Notes under the pieces: generated by a model
The model's input: only the letters and a program-made list of their open reading frames with translations
Databases searched by the model: none
Told to the model about the DNA's origin: nothing
NCBI GenBank assembly: GCA_021811615.1
Contig: JAJZNW010000027.1
Span: 1 to 55,155, forward strand
Length of the DNA: 55,155 nt
Direction of reading: 5' to 3'
Source: Bacteroidota bacterium
GTDB lineage: Bacteria; Bacteroidota; Ignavibacteria; Kryptoniales; JAKASW01
Part shown: piece after piece, positions 55,155-55,155 of the stretch
How the letters are laid out: every line of letters starts with the position of its first letter
Position numbering within the stretch: position 1 is the first letter of the stretch
Position numbers and translations under genes: made by a program

Positions 55155-55155
55155 G

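Larger units (their letters stand above)
51069..55155. mobile_element. integrative element at tRNA-Ser 3' end (right end outside the window)
   Basis: After the tRNA the gene content changes to a tyrosine recombinase, HEPN pair, zinc-ribbon protein, HNH nuclease and a gene of unknown function, all on the minus strand and by eye richer in A and T than the flanking chromosome. Tyrosine recombinases often insert at the 3' end of tRNA genes. The second copy of the tRNA end (attR) is not seen in this window, so the element is larger than the visible 4 kb and its limit is unknown. Confidence 0.65.

Overview
The window looks like chromosomal DNA of a Gram-negative bacterium of the Bacteroidota/Chlorobiota/Ignavibacteriota (FCB) group. 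The reasons are a secreted protein ending in a type IX secretion (Por) sorting domain with the NYPNPFNPTT motif, lipid A and heptose genes (lpxB, lpxK, gmhB), outer-membrane barrels, an F-type ATP synthase cluster that lacks atpD and atpC, and a pyruvoyl-dependent arginine decarboxylase of the kind seen in Chlorobi. The genus cannot be fixed from sequence reading alone. Genes are packed tightly. Many neighbours overlap by four bases as ATGA, GTGA or TTGA, and TTG and GTG starts are frequent.

Layout. 1-6931 (minus): glyQS, a DUF2461 gene, a glycerate 2-kinase, rlmD and a T9SS-secreted glycosidase-like protein. 7325-9605 (plus): smpB, tyrS and arginine decarboxylase, ending in a clear terminator. 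9709-16430 (minus): an operon that starts at a strong promoter and runs M23 peptidase, bactofilin, atpZ, an AtpI-like gene, atpB, E, F, H, A, G, so cell-wall shape genes precede the membrane and F1 parts of ATP synthase. 16500-18994 (plus): a possible 42-residue leader ORF, an acyl-CoA carboxylase carboxyltransferase and an exported protein of unknown function. 18951-27765 (minus): ispD, queA, ppdK, a C26 amidotransferase, lpxK, lpxB, a membrane methyltransferase and an MtnX-like phosphatase. 27762-33917 (minus): smc, preceded by a glycoside hydrolase family 2 look-alike that has lost both catalytic acids and carries a multi-pass membrane domain. 33999-42676 (minus): patatin, polyprenyl synthase, tatC, glyA, then glgA, gmhB, a lipoprotein and an outer-membrane barrel. 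42806-49109 (plus): beta-CASP nuclease, epimerase, nucleoside hydrolase, orphan ABC ATPase, outer-membrane barrel and an RsbW-like kinase. 49229-50806 (minus): rplU, rpmA, mdh.

The right end (about 51069-55155) is accessory DNA inserted at the 3' end of a tRNA-Ser(GCU) gene. It holds three 12-bp-spaced GTTAGCA repeats beside the tRNA, a HEPN protein with an uncharacterised partner, a tyrosine recombinase with an extra N-terminal winged-helix-like region, a small zinc-ribbon protein, an HNH nuclease and a gene cut by the window edge. The far end of this element is not in the window. The most unusual items are the catalytically dead GH2-membrane fusion in front of smc, the HEPN pair, the winged-helix-like recombinase, and the back-to-back promoters at 16444-16493 that predict nearly leaderless mRNAs.
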